A DNA stretch of 64,000 bases from Eucalyptus grandis (GCF_016545825.1 NC_052620.1:7812001-7876000); one strand, 5' to 3'. Positions 24,960 through 36,077 are shown, counted from the first letter of the stretch. Notes: a model not told the origin generated them from the sequence alone. Made by a program: numbers and translations.

Positions 24960-25137
24960 GCGGGCCGATCAAGTAGGTACTTGATAGGATCATTCTCGAT
25001 TATGAGGAATATCGATAATGCAAAGTGTGTCTTTGTCTCAATCTATGCAACACCCACACTAGTGCAGCACAAGTTTTTTCCACATCAGAATATTTCAGCT
25101 CTGACTCAGTAAATTTTTTACTCAGGTAATAAATGGC
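24960..25137 (-). pseudogene. First RNase H of element A, C-terminal part (broken)
   Basis: Beyond the TGA the same frame reads AIYYLSKKFTESELKYSDVEK, the standard RT-associated RNase H block. A frameshift near 25030-25060 follows, and the conserved ending (GKLAKWQILILEFDVQYMPQ) appears in the frame that starts at 24958. The domain is recognisable but interrupted twice. Confidence 0.7.
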
Positions 25138-26471
25138 TCATTCTTTTTTATCAACGGGACTTTCCTGAGCCAACATTGCACCCAATGACTCACTATGAAT
25201 GATGAGATAAAGAATTAAAGGATGCCCTGGTGATGGCGGGACAAGCATTGGTGGATTCATCAAGTAACACTTCAACTTGTCGAACGCTTCTAGACATTCA
25301 TCGTCCCAGTTGACTCGTGCATTCTTCTTTAGGAGCTTGAAGAACGGCTTGGCGGTTTCAGAAAGTTGGGAAATGAATCGAGCAATGTAATTCAACCGTC
25401 CCAAAAGGCTCCGGACTTCTTTCACCGTTGACGGAGGTCGCAGCTCACAAATGGCCTTAGCTTTAGCTGGGTCGATTTCAATCCCTTTACTGCTCACAAT
25501 GAATCCAAGTAATTTACCGGATGTTGCTCCGAATACGCACTTAGTGGGATTTAGTCGAAGCTTGAACTTACGGAGCCGATCAAACAGCTTCTTCAAGGTC
25601 TCGATGTGGCTTTTTCCAGGTTGAGTCTTTGCGATCATATCATCAACATAGACCTCGATCTCTTGATGCATTATGTCGTGAAACAGTGCTACCATGGCTC
25701 GCTGGTAAGTTGCCCCTGCATTCTTGAGTCCAAAGGGCATGACCTTATAATGAAAGGTTCCCCACGGAGTGATAAATGCAGTTTTTCTCTTTGTCTTCCT
25801 CCTTCATCCTTATTTGATTGTACCCGGAAAAACCATCCATGAAGGAGAATAGTTCAAATCCGGCGGTACTATCTACAAGGACATCTATATGTGGCAACGG
25901 GAAATCATCTTTCGGGCTAGCCTTGTTCAAATCTCGATAATCGACACAAACTCGAACCCGACCATCCTTCTTCATTACCGGCACGATGTTTGCTACCCAT
26001 TCAGGGTATTGCGAGACTTCAATGAATTTGACTTTTAGAAGCTTCATCACCTCTTCCTCTATCTTCTTCGAGAGCTCAGGCTTAGTTCTCCGCAGCCTTT
26101 GCTTCTTAGAAGGCACGTTCGGGTTAGTAGGCAAACAATGCTCCACGATTGACGGGTCTAACCCCGGCATATCGGCGTAGGTCCATGCGAAGATGTCCTT
26201 ATATTCCTTCAGTAACTGAACTAGGCGCTTAGCCTTGTCTTTGGGGAGATACGCCCCTATTTTCACCTCCTTAGCTTCTTCAGTGTCACTTAAATTAATA
26301 GTGACGGTCTGCTCGGATGTGAGAACCTTGGCTTTTTCATGTTGTTCCCAGCTTCACTGCACCTCAATGGAATCCTCAATGGAATCCTCGATCGAATCTT
26401 TAGGATCATTATCAGCACTCGTTGCATTTGATCGGACCATTTCCATACCTTTGCATGCTATATGATCGTCC
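25138..26471 (-). pseudogene. Reverse transcriptase of element A
   Basis: The N-terminal linker carries a repeated acidic word (EDSIEDSIED). A TGA at 26354-26356 interrupts it. RT proper begins near 26200 (DIFAWTYADMPGLDP), with motif A catalytic Asp in FSFMDGFSGYNQI and motif B/C in MPFGLKNAGATYQRAM and YVDDMIAKT. The frame shifts near 25775, just before PFGLKN, so the palm domain is split between the frames 26266-25745 and 25740-25138. The start of RNase H (LYLIIHSESLGAMLAQE) is included, and a TGA at 25138 closes the second frame. The enzyme would copy element RNA inside the particle; as sequenced it cannot be made whole. Confidence 0.85.
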
Positions 26472-26850
26472 CTGAAACATGAAATAGAAGGATCAAAAAG
26501 ACAAACAAGGTTAATCATATTTTATTTTGTTGTGAATTTTTTTGAACATTTTTTGGAAACTCTTTTGCAAAAGCATGTTTTGACATGAGGAGGCATGATG
26601 AAGCCCAGGCCTCAGAGTTCTCCTTGGATTTTGATTTTGTTCTATCGGCTGGATATCATCACCGGGCTGGTTTGGTGTACCTCATCATGCCCTCAAAATA
26701 AAACTTGTAATTTCATTGAAATTCATCAATCAATTACAATTTATTGAATGGAAAATGCAATTCAAGTCCTAAGAAGAAAGTGAAAACAATTCCTAGAAAG
26801 CAATAAAAATTCCCGCGCAGGGGAATGTGAGAAAGCAGTAAATGAGTTAC
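26472..26850 (-). other. Candidate spliceosomal intron between protease and RT of element A
   Basis: The donor is AAGA|GTAACTC at 26851/26850 and the acceptor is TGTTTCAG|GGACGAT at 26472/26471, giving 379 nt. Splicing joins the G-patch frame to the RT frame exactly: two bases of a codon at the left exon end are completed by the first base of the next exon, and the following frame is the one used from 26470 through 25745. Unspliced, a TAA in the donor closes the frame at once. Ogre elements are known to have an intron at this place. It is AT-rich, as plant introns are. Confidence 0.75.
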
Positions 26851-27822
26851 TCTTGTGGGCGAGGGCCCGTTTCTTCCAGAGGTTCTCCATCAATGGCTCC
26901 GATGGAGAGATCATCGAACAAACTTGAAATTCCTTCTAGGGTGTCATCAGAGCTTTTCGTCTTTGAAGGCGTCGGATCATCCATGCCATCCCATCCATTT
27001 GGAACTATATTGCGGGCATCAAAGTAAAAGCTGGGAGAAGCCGAATACTTCACCATCTAGTCGAATTTCCCACTTGGCTGTCCTAGAGTATCCATGACTT
27101 CAGCTTCATCTTGCATCATAATTGGAGGACCAGGAAACGTCTCATAAATGTTTGGAGGTGGTAAATTTTGCCTCCCTCGCCCTTGCTCAGGTGACGAGTT
27201 ATGCCTTCCCTGTCTTTGCCTTCCAGAACCTTCTCCACCTCTTCCATGGTACCCTAACCCAGCAGATCGGGACCTCTGAGGGGCTTCAATGGGGCTTCGA
27301 ATACCCTGACCATTTCTTCCCAAACCATTGCCAGGGACAAAACCAGTCCCAACCATTACTCTTCCCACCATAAGGGAGGCATATGAAACTTCAGGGGTGG
27401 GCGGCGATGAACCTCGAGAAGCATGTATGGTATATACTAATTCAAATGAGTGGTAGCTTGATTCAAACTCAAAATCCAGTTCTACATAGGGGATAGCCGT
27501 CTCGTGATAAATTTGGTGGTCTTGCTCACCATACACAGTGACCAGCTTCCTTTCGATCACAAATTTCACAGCTTGATGTAGAGTTGAAGGGACTGCTCCA
27601 GCAGTGTGTATCCATGGACGACCTAGCAGAAAATTGAATGCGGTAGGGATATCCAAAGACCGGAAGGGAATGTTGAAGACGACCGGCCCTATTTGCACGT
27701 CAAGATGGATTTCCCCGATTACCTCCTTTTCGTTCCATCAAAAGCTCTCACGTAAGTCTTCGCAGCATGTACCTTGGACGGGTCTACCTTGAGGCGGTGA
27801 AGAGTGGCCAATGGACATATGT
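26851..27822 (-). pseudogene. Protease remainder, G-patch-like linker and exon end of element A
   Basis: The frame 27698-27057 continues the protease (FNFLLGRPWIHTAGAVPS, the LGRPWI word typical of Tat proteases). It then carries a glycine-rich segment (GFVPGNGLGRNGQGI and AGLGYHGRGG) matching the G-patch that Ogre/Tat elements have between protease and RT. A TAG at 27057-27059 interrupts it; the same frame runs on to 26847 (MVKYSASPSFYFDARN...), where it meets a stop created by the candidate intron's 5' end. The frame shift against gag lies near 27825. The G-patch may bind RNA; its role in the element is not established. Confidence 0.75.
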
Positions 27823-29940
27823 TTAGGCAGACCCATTATCAATGAGCACTCGGGACACATGAGAAACCTTGTGCTTGACAGATATGTAGAGTGCTTTATT
27901 ATGCCCCCTACCCTCAAGGGGGAATTCCTCATAAGAAAAAACAATCATGTCCTTGAGAAGGACTGATCCCACAAAATCCTCCAGCTTATCTGCTTCAACT
28001 GTTTCGGGTACACGAATTTCGCTTAGCACCTTCATCAGCGACTTTTGGTGCACAGGGGAGGTTTGGATGATCTCGAGCAAAGAAATCTGGGCAGGCATCT
28101 TTCGCAATTGATCGACGATATTATACTCACTTGCTTTAATCACAGCCAAAAATTCCTTAGCCTCTTCGTCAGTAACGGGCTTTGCAGGTTGAGCATTATT
28201 TTGAGCATAAGTTCGACCGGACCTTGTAACGAGGTCAACATCTAGGTCATAAGACCAAGGCACCACTTTATTATTGACATACTCATACGGCTGAGGTATT
28301 TCAATCACAATCTCCTCATCAGTTGCATCTTCTAGCGGGGGCATATCTGCGAGTGACGGATCTACTTCTTCCTTACCATCATCGAGAGCAGCCTGCTCCT
28401 CCTCCCAATCGATGATGATGTGGGAAATGATGGAAACTACGCAGTTATGGTCAGCATACACGATGATGCCGTCATCCACCATTTTGGCAATTCTTTCCTT
28501 CATCAACGATAAGGGAACATCCTCTTGATCTGGATAATAACCAGCTCTCACTAGTCCATTGTAGGCATCTGCCACATGCACCTTCGAGTTCTTGATCCGT
28601 CTAACTTCAGGTTCTAAGATAGCATTCACTGCTCCCTCATGCTCCGGTAGCGGATTCTTCTGAACGTTTGGCTGAGCAGTTTGAAATGAGAAGGCCTTTG
28701 TGTCCAAGAGATTTTGGATCTTGTGCTTGAGGGTGAAACATTTGTCAGTTGAATGCCCCAATTCACCGTTATGGTAGTCACATTTCTTTGTCGGGTCATA
28801 ACCGCGAATGTTTTCGCGATTGGGACGGTTTGGTTCATTAGTAAGCAAACCTTTCTTTCGGAGGATCGTCAGCACTTGGGATGGAGACCTGTGGAGAGGA
28901 GAAAATTGCCTTCTATTATTTGCTTGGGCAAATGATTGGCGGCTAGTGGTTTGTGATTGTCTTGGATTCATTTGGATGGCCGGGGCACGTTTGACATTTT
29001 CTTGGCTATAAGCCACATTCACATCCACTGTCGTTTCCTTCTCCTTCTTGGCAGTGAATCTTCTATTAGATGGCTCAGTAAACCATCCTTCCCTTATCCC
29101 CATCTCGATTTGTTCTCCCACAGGAATAAGCTGATTAAAGCTTTCAACATACGTACTGGCCATTCGGTTACGAAACTCAGATGGGAGGGTCTTCACAAAC
29201 AACTTCATCAGCTCCTTGTTGGTAGGCTCAGGAGTGATTTGAGCTGCCAAGTTTCTCCATCTTACAGCATATTCTTTAAATGATTCGCTCATTTTCTTTT
29301 CCATCCGCTCCAAGTCTTCTCGGGAAGGTGCGATGTCCATGTTGAACTTGTATTGTTTGAGGAACAGGTCAGCCATTTCGTTCCAGGTGTCGAGGAGGTT
29401 CACATTCTTCATCACATACCAATTTAGTTCGGGTCCAGTCAAACTCGCATGAAATGATTGGATCATGAGGGGATCATTTTTTACGTGCTGGGCCATGCGC
29501 ACGTGGTACATCTGCAGATGAGATTTTGGGCAAGATGTGCCATCATACTTCTCAAACTCTGGCATTTTGAACTTGCTCGACATTTTGACCTTCTCATAGA
29601 CCGAAAGGTTTAACGGGAGGGACCTTTGTGACTCCTGCAGCTGTCTCATTTTCTCCTCCAGCTTCGCAACACGCTCATCCTGATCTGTCTTGGGAACGCC
29701 GTCAAGCTTGGCCTTTCCAACAATGACTGGGTCATCTTCCAGCCCGGGCATGTTGTCGTCAATCGTTTGAACCTTGTCTGCTTGCTTCGGGATAACTACT
29801 TCAGGAAGAGCAGGTGCAGCTGTTGGATTCGCTTGGAGGAATTGGAGTTGATCCGTCACAAGTTGTAAAGAGGCGAGTACTTGTTGGAGTTGAGTCTCCA
29901 CAGCGGAGACACGATCACGCATTTCGGTTTGTTCGGCCAT
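27823..29940 (-). CDS. gag: Gag and N-terminal protease of element A
   Basis: I choose ATG at 29940; the frame is open upstream to 29991 but only with a GTG start. This gives 705 residues. Residues about 1-40 form a coiled coil (VETQLQQVLASLQLV). The capsid-like retrotransposon gag domain lies at about 130-290, with YDGTSCPKSHLQMY and LTGPELNWYV. A CCHC-like knuckle CDYHNGELGHSTDKC follows, then a long acidic linker. The frame ends in the aspartic protease active-site block VLIDNGSA, immediately followed by TAA. The downstream protease half continues in another frame from 27698, so a one-base lesion right after the catalytic triad is likely. Gag would form the virus-like particle in the cytoplasm. 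Confidence 0.85.
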   Translation of the reverse strand: MAEQTEMRDRVSAVETQLQQVLASLQLVTDQLQFLQANPTAAPALPEVVIPKQADKVQTIDDNMPGLEDDPVIVGKAKLDGVPKTDQDERVAKLEEKMRQLQESQRSLPLNLSVYEKVKMSSKFKMPEFEKYDGTSCPKSHLQMYHVRMAQHVKNDPLMIQSFHASLTGPELNWYVMKNVNLLDTWNEMADLFLKQYKFNMDIAPSREDLERMEKKMSESFKEYAVRWRNLAAQITPEPTNKELMKLFVKTLPSEFRNRMASTYVESFNQLIPVGEQIEMGIREGWFTEPSNRRFTAKKEKETTVDVNVAYSQENVKRAPAIQMNPRQSQTTSRQSFAQANNRRQFSPLHRSPSQVLTILRKKGLLTNEPNRPNRENIRGYDPTKKCDYHNGELGHSTDKCFTLKHKIQNLLDTKAFSFQTAQPNVQKNPLPEHEGAVNAILEPEVRRIKNSKVHVADAYNGLVRAGYYPDQEDVPLSLMKERIAKMVDDGIIVYADHNCVVSIISHIIIDWEEEQAALDDGKEEVDPSLADMPPLEDATDEEIVIEIPQPYEYVNNKVVPWSYDLDVDLVTRSGRTYAQNNAQPAKPVTDEEAKEFLAVIKASEYNIVDQLRKMPAQISLLEIIQTSPVHQKSLMKVLSEIRVPETVEADKLEDFVGSVLLKDMIVFSYEEFPLEGRGHNKALYISVKHKVSHVSRVLIDNGSA

Positions 29941-30213
29941 TCTAGCTCTTAATCGCGTGATGTTGGGCGAACGTGACGGATCCGTTATCACCTAATTGGA
30001 TAAAAGTAATGTAAGAACCAATGACAAGATAGGAAAAATGGCCCATGACAATGGTCTAATACCTGATCTCATTTGAAATTTGAACCAAGTTCCCTAAACA
30101 TTGAACTAAGAATTGAAATCCAAAGTCCCTAAACATTGAATCTAAAAATTGAAAAATTGAGCTAGAAATCAAAGTCCCTAAACATCGAACTAGGAATCAA
30201 AATTCAAGACGTC

Positions 30214-31502
30214 TCATTTTATATGCCTTCGGGATTTCAACGCCTTACGAAGCTTCTCATTTTCCGCTTCAATCATTTCCACTTTCCGCTTAAGATGCTC
30301 AATTTGTGCTCGTTGGGTTGGCTTCTCAGTCACATCAGGGACTACTGGACGCAGGGTGGCAGAAATCCGATGTTGTTGGATGTAGAATGTTGATGCATGG
30401 TGAATCTCCTCCTCGCCTTTTAGTCTCTTGGGCACCAAAATCTTCTCTGGGTGGCATTCATTCCATGCAGCAATGATCATCTGGATCTCCTTGAAGTAGT
30501 CATAGTTTGCTCGAATAAAACAAACTTGGAACAACTTTGTCTTGAGTGGCGGAGGAATTTCTTGAAGAGCTTTGTACTGACGGGCCACCCTATACGGGTA
30601 GTAAGAAGTCGCACCAGAAAAGCCCAACAATGGAATTGGCTCATCATACTTGTATGAGAAACGAGCTTCCTCAACTCGGAACCATTTAGTATGCCATAGG
30701 AATGCCTTAGGATTAGGATTTTTCAAAAAATTAATCCAATGAGCATACTGTTTATTTGGGGAAAAACGTTCTAAGACCGCAAACTTTTGTATGGGGTGCC
30801 TAAAATCATCAATCTTAAATTGCTTCATAAGGTGCCCAAATCCTCTTATGTGGTAGAAAACCATATTTGCAAAAGTTCGGGAGGGCACGCACGGTTTTTT
30901 CCTCATTTTGTTTGAAACGGGTTAATGACAAAAATGTTTCGCTAAAACCATATTGACATAATTCAACCCGTCGCAAACACGATTAACCACCCATGAAATT
31001 GAAGGATTAATGGCATTTTTTCGATAAAGAAAAACGATTAGCCCAAAAAATGCTAACGTGAAAATCCTAGCTTTTGAAATAATTGGTTGGTTTGAAAACA
31101 CTTTTCTAAGAATGAAAATGGACAAGAAAAACAATTGGCTTTGACAACTTTCCTTACTCTTTCGGCTTCGATTTGTAAAAATTGGGATAATTCAGAGATA
31201 GAATCTATACCGATAGGCGGTCTAACAAGTTCCTTTTCCAGGGGCATTCCGATGGCAACACTATATTCTTCAAGTGTTGGAGTCAATTCAAACTTACCAA
31301 ATATGAAGGTGGAAATTTGTGGACACCAGAAGTGAGGGAGTGCCCGAATCACACTAGAGTGGACGTTGATCTCTAATAGTGGAAGAAGTCGGGCGATCCT
31401 GGCTTTCACATATCTCGACCATCTTGATCCAACCGATCCAACCACCTCTTGAGCTCTTTTTTGGAGTGGAAATGAATTGTGCATTGGTTTTCCCCATTGC
31501 AT
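30214..31502 (-). pseudogene. Ogre-type ORF1 of element A (broken)
   Basis: Ogre/Tat elements carry an extra open frame between the 5' LTR and gag; its role is unknown. Here it lies in two main frames. The first starts at an ATG at 31502 and runs to a stop at 31053. It contains the block LPHFWCPQISTFIFGKFELT then a TLEEYS word, resembling the plant-mobile-domain-like region typical of ORF1. The second frame (30906-30214, 230 residues) holds an FxWHTKWFRVEEARFSYKYD-like block, an LGFSGATSYYP block and a C-terminal coiled coil (IEHLKRKVEMIEAENEKL). About 150 bp between the frames are disrupted, by a frameshift or an unrecognised intron. The original start could also lie a few codons upstream. 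Family assignment is from motif memory. Confidence 0.7.
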
Positions 31503-32190
31503 ATAAAACAAGACCGACGACGAAACCTAATTGTCATGGACCGACAAAATTACAATAAAGTAAATAAATTGCAAAAATTTAAACAACTTACTTTCACTTG
31601 AAACGGATGACAATCACATAGACATACGCATGAAATGTGAGGCTCGATTTCTACCTAGACGGCTTAACAAGGTGGAGCTAAGAGGATGGTCTGACCATTG
31701 CAGTCTCGCATTAACGTGTCAGGTCCTCCTAACCCCGGCTCAGTCGAATGGAATACCCAATAATCACGCAATCTCGCGGATATGGACAAACACATTCGAC
31801 ACCATGAAAGAAATTTCGGGGAAGAGAATGTGAACCTCTACATAGCAATCTTGCTTTAGAGGAAGTATCCTTCTCAACACCATCCTAGAAGTCCTATCGC
31901 AGCCCAGGTCCGACCGCAGGTTGTGTGTGCAAATAGTGTGGTGCTAAAGCAATAAAGCATGCACAACAGTTTAAATGCAAACAACACTTCTAATTAGGAA
32001 AAATAAATCATTAATCTTAACACCTCCCTGCAAGACAATGGTTAGCAAAGACTACTCCCCTTATACCTCCCATCTGCAAGAACATTTAACACCTTAGAAA
32101 TGCTAGGGACATACCTGAGATCCTCGCTGCCAAGCAAAAATATTTTTTAAAAAGAAAAATTGGCCTAAGTCCACTAAGTGTTTTAACACA
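31503..32190 (-). other. Untranslated leader between PBS and ORF1 of element A
   Basis: No frame is conserved here. The sequence contains several small inverted words but no feature I can name. Confidence 0.5.
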
Positions 32191-32210
32191 AGTCCCCAGC
32201 GGAGTCGCCA
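32191..32210 (-). promoter_or_regulatory. Primer binding site of element A
   Basis: Minus-strand TGGCGACTCCGCTGGGGACT starts 3 nt after the LTR end. TGG followed by a stretch complementary to a tRNA 3' end is the PBS form; Tat/Ogre elements are reported to use an Arg tRNA primer, but I could not check which tRNA matches. Confidence 0.75.
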
Positions 32211-34258
32211 AGCTGTCGTGACCCAATTTTTCGGGTTCACCACCTAAAACTAGGTTAATGGACTATTGAGCTTTTTAAACTTAGCTCGGGCTCTCCCAAA
32301 CCCATACCAATTCGCGACTTAGGTTTGAATTTTTAACATGCAAGAGGTTATTCTCTAGGAGTCGCCACTAATCGGTTTAGGGTAGGTCGATTAGACACCT
32401 AAATAAAAGTAAAGAGAGATTTATTTTACTCCTACTAACCAGAGACTGAGGGTACGGGGACTTGATTACACTAGATTTCTCTAATGTCCTTTCGGTACCA
32501 TTTCTTTTTAATTTTTCAAAATGTTTTTGCAAGCAGCTGATTTATTTTAACCTAAATTACTATCGTGCCAAACATGGTGACCACACGGGTGCTCATCCAT
32601 TATTAAAACATTCAAATAATAAATTGCATCACACAAAGCAAGCAATCATTTTTTTTTTGGCTTTTCTTAAAAATTAGAATTCCTTTATGAAAATGCATTC
32701 TAAAACTAAATGCCTTAATCTTATTAATATGCAAATTTTAATCGAATGGGCCTATTATGCAAACTAATTATTATGCACCTCATGACCTAATTTCACTAAT
32801 TAACAAGCTCTGATTAAATAATCCTATTATGCAAACTAGTTAACATGCACCTAGTATTTTTGTATTTTTTTTATTGAAATTCAGAATTCATGAAAACCTT
32901 AATTAATCTATCTAAAAATGATAATTTTCTAATTTATTCTAGGGATTAGTTTGACTTAAACCCTATCCTATCTTAGAAAGCTATTTTTTTTTTTTGGGAA
33001 AATGAGATAATTAGAATATGCGAACATTATCTAAAACCCTAAAAATATTTAGGTTCAACCCTAACTTATTCCTAAAAATGCAATCTTAAAAATGCAATCC
33101 TAAGAAAATCCTAATTTGTTAAACCTACATGCTTGATTTACTAAACCTATATACTCATGCAGAATTTTGATTTTTTTTATCTTATGATTTTTTAGTTTTT
33201 TTTAAGAGATAAGTAATTATTAAATCTAAACTATCAACAAAATCAAGCAAGAAAGGATTAAAATAATCGAAAAAATAACCCGTTGTCTCACGAGTCAAAT
33301 TAACGGTTATTCTAACCCTAGTTATCACAGCAGAGAGATCAAAATAATTACAAATCTGATCCGAAGTCTTACGGACCAAATTAAATAATTATTGTGATTT
33401 AACAATTAAAATCTCACTAAGAAAGCCCAACAATTAACATAATTTAAAAAATGATCCAATGTCTCTTGGATCAAATTAATAATTATAATAATTCCAGACA
33501 AAATCCCTGCAGATAATGCATACTAAATTCACAAATATTAACATCAAATATTACAACTTAAATAGATAAAGTAAAAATGAGATAAAATAGAACAAAATAA
33601 ATAAAAGAAAAAGCTAAACCACCTAAAGAAAGAGGGGCTTGCTGCAACGTTGATGGGTGCCGATGGACGGTGGTCGGCGTGGGTACCGCAGTCGGTGACG
33701 CAAGGTGGCGCGGAGGTGCGTGCACGGGCGTCGGGTTGAGCAGCGAGAGGCTCGCGGGCGTTGTGGGTCGAGGTTGCTACACACAGCAATGCTCATAGGT
33801 GCTGGTGCGCGGAGCAGGGGCGGATGTCGAGGCAGAGACCGGCGGAGGGCGATTTGCAGAGGTGGGTCGCATACGATCGGGACCTGCTGTCTTTGGGGGC
33901 CACGGCGTCGAGCACGGCGAGAACAAGGAGATCGGCAAGCGAGCGGTGGTCGCAGTCGCAACGGTGGTGGTGAGCAAAGTGGCGTCGGGCGTGAGTGGGG
34001 ACGATCCGGCGCGCGCAGCGCAGCAAAGGCGCGGCAACCGGCGGGTAGAGGCGTCGACAGCAAGGGCGAGCGTCGCGAGCAACAAATGGGTCCTGGATCG
34101 GCTCGGGCTGCAACGGCGTCGTCGTTCGGGCGGAGCTGCAGGAGACGGTGGCTGGCGAGGTCACGGGCTTCAACGAGGGGTGCGGTCGTCGCTTGGGGCG
34201 CGCAGATCGTGGTCGATTAGGGCGGTAACGGCGCCGCAAATGATCAAGCTGTCGGCGG

Positions 34259-34975
34259 TAGGGTGATCGGTTCCCGGTTCGGTCGGTTCCACCTTGGAAC
34301 CGGGAACCGACCAGAGTACCGGTTCCCAAAATTGCGAACCGTGGACCGGACGGTTTGGTCCTAGGGACCGGAACCGGACCGACCATCGGTTCCATCGGTT
34401 CCGGTCCGGTCCGATCCGGTCCAAAAAAATCAACTATACTTTTTGCACTAAAGAACTAAAGAGTGACCGCGCTCTGACTCGATCAATTCAATTCGATTCT
34501 CGGGCAATTCAACAAAACTAATCACACGTGTTTCACGTGCAAAATATTCAAATTTCACTTGTGTGATTCACTGGAACTTTTGAAGTCTTAGTCCCACGTT
34601 GAAACTATCAAGGAGATTTTTTCTATAAATAAAAGAGTAATAAAAATGATTTTAATGGTCTCTTGGCCACATAAGAGGTTGCTACGTCAAATTGCAATTT
34701 TGGTTGCAATAAGTTATCATGTTTATATGTTTTATTAATTCTATGTATATAATTTATATATAAAAAGTTTGGTTTGGTCCGGTCGGTCCGGTTCGGTCCG
34801 GTCGGTCCGGTTCGGTCCGGTTCCCACCTTGAAACCGGGGAACCTGGACCGACCGCCACCGGTTCCAAGATTAGGAACCGTGGACCGGACCGCTGACCGT
34901 GGGAACTGCCCAAACCGACCGGTTCGGTCCGGTCCGGCCGGTTCCCGGTTCGGGCGGTTCCGTTGCACACCCCTA
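34259..34975. mobile_element. hAT-type MITE inside element A 5' LTR
   Basis: The insert begins TAGGGTGATCGG and ends CACACCCCTA, so its short TIR is TAGGG(G)TG. It is flanked by a perfect 8-bp duplication GTCGGCGG (34251-34258 and 34976-34983), the hAT signature. The uninterrupted site occurs once in the other LTR near 19250. Both subterminal regions are dense in GGTTC, GGTCC and CGGTTCGG words in opposite orientations, while the middle (34430-34760) is AT-rich. There is no transposase frame. Confidence 0.92.
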
Positions 34976-35407
34976 GTCGGCGGGCACTCGGGCGGAATAA
35001 ACGCGAGCGGAGCAGGGGCAGGGCTTGGCGCGGCACGGTGGGCTCGGGCGGAGGAAGACTCAGGCGTCGAGGACTCGGGGCGGCGTGGCGGTTGTGGCAG
35101 TCCGACTGGCTTCGGCTTCCAGGCGGCGTCGGCTTGCGCGGTGAGGCGGTGTTCGCGGACGGACGCTCCAAAAGGAGGGTGAGCGGCGAGGGAGACGATG
35201 AACAGTCGTCCCCTCTGCCCCTTCGTACTTTTTCCTCTCGCCTGTCTCTCTCACGTCACTTTCCCTCTGTTTTCCTTTGACTTTTTTTTTTTTTTTTTTT
35301 TGTGTTTCTCTTCTTCTCTCAAAACCTCCACGGACGGCTTCCCTCTCCTCTTTCACTTTTGGCTTTTTTTTTTTTTCAGTCCCCCCAGACGAAGAGAAGG
35401 CCCCCCC

Positions 35408-35417
35408 TATTTATAGA
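35408..35417 (-). promoter_or_regulatory. TATA box of element A 5' LTR
   Basis: Minus-strand TCTATAAATA precedes a run of G and then the GC-rich leader. The same box sits at 19676-19685 in the other LTR. Transcription would start roughly 25-35 bp further left. Confidence 0.65.
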
Positions 35418-36077
35418 GTGAAAAAACCAACTGCTCTACCTACGAAGATTTGCATAACAACCCAATCGCTAAGGATTACCCTTTGAAAAAACGAGATGTG
35501 CTTAACCAAAAAGAGGTTCCAAAATCTAAAATCACATGTTAAAATCTTCCAAGTTGACTTTGGACCATTGAAGATTTTATATACTGACTCAGCGATTGAA
35601 GATAATCTGAAATTTTTTGTGAAGATTTTCCAGATAATTCACTCAAGATAAAACTCCATTATCCAACTCTAAAGTCTTTCGAGATCTCTATCCGCAACAA
35701 AATATTTTAGATTATTCCTTATCCTCCTTAATATTCCCAACGATTTTACCACAAAAAGATTAAAGATAAGATTGCAATATGATTTTTTTAAACATCAAAA
35801 ACTACCGTAATATCGCATCAAATCTCAATTTTCCACGAGATAATTTTCAATCAATAAAAAACATGGGCTTGGGCCAACCTGCTCGCTTTGTGGGCTTAGT
35901 CCAACTAATTTGAACCCATCCGCACCGATCCAATAGATAAAATGCAAATTAAAATAAAATGCACATAAATCTATATGCCATGCGATCAATATATATATAT
36001 ATATATTGATAAAATTAAACCCTAATTTTTTAATGCGACAAATGACTAAACGGACCGTCTAAATCTTGGTGTCAACA

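Larger units (their letters stand above)
17217..36077 (-). mobile_element. Element A: Tat/Ogre-type Ty3/gypsy retrotransposon, 18.9 kb
   Basis: The element lies on the minus strand. Its two LTRs begin TGTTGACACC and end GGTCACGACA or GGTCGCGACA. A 5-bp AAAAG target duplication flanks it exactly (17212-17216 and 36078-36082). From right to left it holds the 5' LTR, PBS, ORF1, gag with a CCHC-like knuckle, protease with DNGSA, a G-patch-like linker, a candidate intron, RT with YVDD, RNase H, a second archaeal-type RNase H, integrase with H2C2 and DDE, tandem repeats, PPT and the 3' LTR. ORF1, the G-patch, the intron and the dual RNase H are hallmarks of the Ogre/Tat branch. At least four in-frame stops and three frameshifts make it non-autonomous. 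Over the first 270 bp the LTRs differ by about ten substitutions, so the insertion is fairly recent. Confidence 0.92.
32214..36077 (-). repeat. 5' LTR of element A, with an inserted MITE
   Basis: This is a 3,864-bp LTR, or about 3,139 bp once the 717-bp hAT MITE and one copy of its 8-bp duplication are discounted, which matches the other LTR closely. It supplies the promoter for the element, transcribed leftward. The two LTRs align through the AT-rich end (32214-33640), the GC-rich block (33640-35200) and the U3 end (35420-36077). Confidence 0.92.

Noticed and set aside
28957..29283. Plus-strand frames opposite gag and pol of element A (for example 108 codons here)
   Set aside because: They are complementary-strand shadows of the gag-pol frames with no motif of their own.
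32191..32210. tRNA gene at the GGAGTCGCCA-containing sites
   Set aside because: Only the 3'-end complement is present, with no cloverleaf; it is a primer binding site.
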